A stretch of 64,000 nucleotides of DNA from DASWLF01 sp963768765 (GTDB lineage Bacteria; Desulfobacterota; Desulfobaccia; Desulfobaccales; 0-14-0-80-60-11): positions 56,934 to 120,933 of the forward strand of contig CAVYJK010000023.1 in the NCBI GenBank assembly GCA_963768765.1. The letters run 5' to 3'. How positions within the stretch are numbered: the stretch's first letter is position 1; every line of letters begins with the position of its first letter. The notes below the pieces were generated by a model. That model saw nothing but the letters and a program-made list of their open reading frames with translations, was not told the DNA's origin and searched no databases. The position numbers and the translations under genes were made by a program. Below, piece by piece: positions 62,810 to 64,000 of this stretch.

Positions 62810-64000
62810 ATGGCCGGCTACGCCAATTCGGAGCGACTCTTTAAAGCGGCCCAGGAGATCATCCCCGGAGGGGTGAACAGTCCGGTGCGGGCCTGGCAGG
62901 CGGTGGGCCTGAGCCCCCGGCTGATCGTTAAGGGGGAGGGAGCCCGGGTCTTCGATGTCGACGGCAACGCTTATCTGGATTTCGTGGGTTCCTGGGGACC
63001 GCTGATTCTTGGCCATGCCGAGCCCGGGTGGTGGCCGCGGTCCAGGAGGCGGCGGCCCGGGGCACCAGTTTCGGGGCGCCGACGCCGGGGGAATTGGAAC
63101 TGGCGCAGGTCCTGGTGGAGGCGCTGCCGGGCCTGGAGATGGTGCGGCTGGTCAACTCCGGCACCGAGGCTTGCATGAGCGTGCTGCGCCTGGTGCGGGG
63201 GGTGACCGGGCGCCCTCGGGTGATCAAGTTCGACGGCTGCTATCACGGCCACGCCGACTCTTTCCTGGTGGCCGCGGGGAGCGGGGTGCTCACCCAGGCC
63301 ATTCCCGGCAGCCCCGGGGTGCCGCCGGAGATCGCCGGGTTGACCCTGTCCCTGCCTTACAACGACCTGGAGGCGGTGCGCCAGGCTGCCGGCCGGCATC
63401 AGGGGGAGATCGCGGCCATCATCGTGGAGCCGGTGGCCGGGAACATGGGGGTGGTGTCTCCTAAGCCCGGGTTCCTGGAGGGACTGCGGCAGATCTGCGA
63501 CGAAGAAGGCATCCTGTTGATTTTCGATGAGGTGATCACCGGCTTTCGGGTGGCCTGGGGCGGAGCCCAGTCCCGCTATGGGGTGACGCCGGACCTCACC
63601 TGCCTGGGGAAGATCATGGGGGGCGGGCTGCCGGTGGGAGCCTACGGCGGCCGCCGGGACCTGATGTCCCAGATGGCGCCGTCGGGCCCCATCTACCAGG
63701 CGGGCACCCTGTCGGGCAACCCGGTGGCGGTGGCCGCGGGCCTCGCCACCCTGAAGGCTTTGCAGCAGCCCGGAGTCTATGAGACCCTGGAGGAGCGAGG
63801 CCTCCTGGCTGGCCCGGGAACTGGGCGAGCTGGCGGCGCGCCGCCGGGTGCCGGTCACCATCAACCGGGTGGGGTCCATGCTCACCCTGTTTTTCACCGA
63901 CTCTCCGGTGACGAACCTGGAGGACGCCAAGAAATCCGATCTGAACCGTTTTCGGAAGTTTTTCCAGGGAATGTTGGCCGCGGGCGTCTACCTGCCGCCC
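62810..64000 (+). CDS. hemL: Glutamate-1-semialdehyde 2,1-aminomutase, partial, two frameshifts
   Basis: Makes 5-aminolevulinate in the C5 tetrapyrrole pathway. The window ends at about residue 397 of roughly 425. Begins AGYANSERLFKAAQEIIPGG, VNSPVRAWQAVGLSP, then LVNSGTEACMSVLRLVRGVT, FDGCYHGHADSFLV, LIFDEVITGFRVAWGG and CLGKIMGGGLPVGAYGGR with the PLP lysine. Reading frame is lost at the GGG at 63026-63028 (one G missing) and regained by a shift; a second shift near 63799 has one extra base. Each is repaired by a single-base edit giving perfect family sequence, so consensus errors are likely in this normally essential gene. Confidence 0.92.

Overview
The window comes from a GC-rich anaerobic bacterium of the former Deltaproteobacteria. 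The most likely group is Desulfobacca-like or a related sulfate-reducer or syntroph lineage. The pointers are a secreted CbiK chelatase beside a Cbi/Nik-type metal ECF transporter, an AhbB-type siroheme decarboxylase gene next to hemL, a GEMM-I riboswitch, and the 16S sequence at 54.2-55.8 kb, which would settle the question. No database search was possible; every assignment is read from motifs and context.

Layout. (1) 0.9-7.0 kb, minus strand: a cobalt-uptake operon headed by a promoter and a cobalamin riboswitch with a clear terminator/antiterminator. It runs cbiK (exported chelatase), an outer-membrane beta-barrel, a DUF4198 periplasmic protein, cbiM, a signal-anchored L-type component, cbiQ and cbiO. 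(2) 7.0-13.2 kb, minus strand: housekeeping block with a PHP phosphatase, pdxJ, ybeY, a 7TM-HD phosphodiesterase, phoH and yjbQ. (3) 13.3-14.4 kb: a gene graveyard in which pieces of an SLBB polysaccharide-export gene, pstA and pstB are fused end to end. (4) 15.0-49.3 kb: a large exopolysaccharide/O-antigen locus. It opens with a sigma-54-like promoter, a c-di-GMP (GEMM-I) riboswitch and a polyprenyl sugar-phosphate transferase on the plus strand. A secreted beta-helix protein follows, then a long minus-strand array: GDP-mannose dehydratase, GDP-fucose synthase, a DegT aminotransferase, many glycosyltransferases and methyltransferases, two Wzx-type flippases, a Wzy-like polymerase and a Wzz-like chain-length protein. 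The array is patchy in base composition and carries several duplication scars. (5) 49.3-53.6 kb: small secreted proteins and an AT-rich nuclease-like/STAND NTPase gene, a candidate defence gene, broken by three single-base shifts. (6) 53.7-60.2 kb: the rRNA operon (three tandem promoters, 16S, tRNA-Ile, tRNA-Ala, 23S, 5S), then a hicBA toxin-antitoxin pair and a second, degenerate 5S copy split by a small palindromic element. (7) 60.2-64.0 kb: a hypothetical gene, a flavodoxin-like reductase, a secreted DUF192 protein, ahbB-like and hemL (cut by the window end).

How the parts connect. Blocks 1 and 7 both serve modified tetrapyrroles: cobalt import and insertion under B12 feedback, then the aminolevulinate and siroheme-to-heme steps. 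Block 4 looks like a c-di-GMP-controlled envelope polysaccharide. At least five dispersed palindromic repeat families sit in spacers, and two copies appear to have landed inside genes (ybeY, and the second 5S). Single-base shifts in short homopolymers, including two in hemL, suggest that part of the apparent gene decay is consensus sequencing error.
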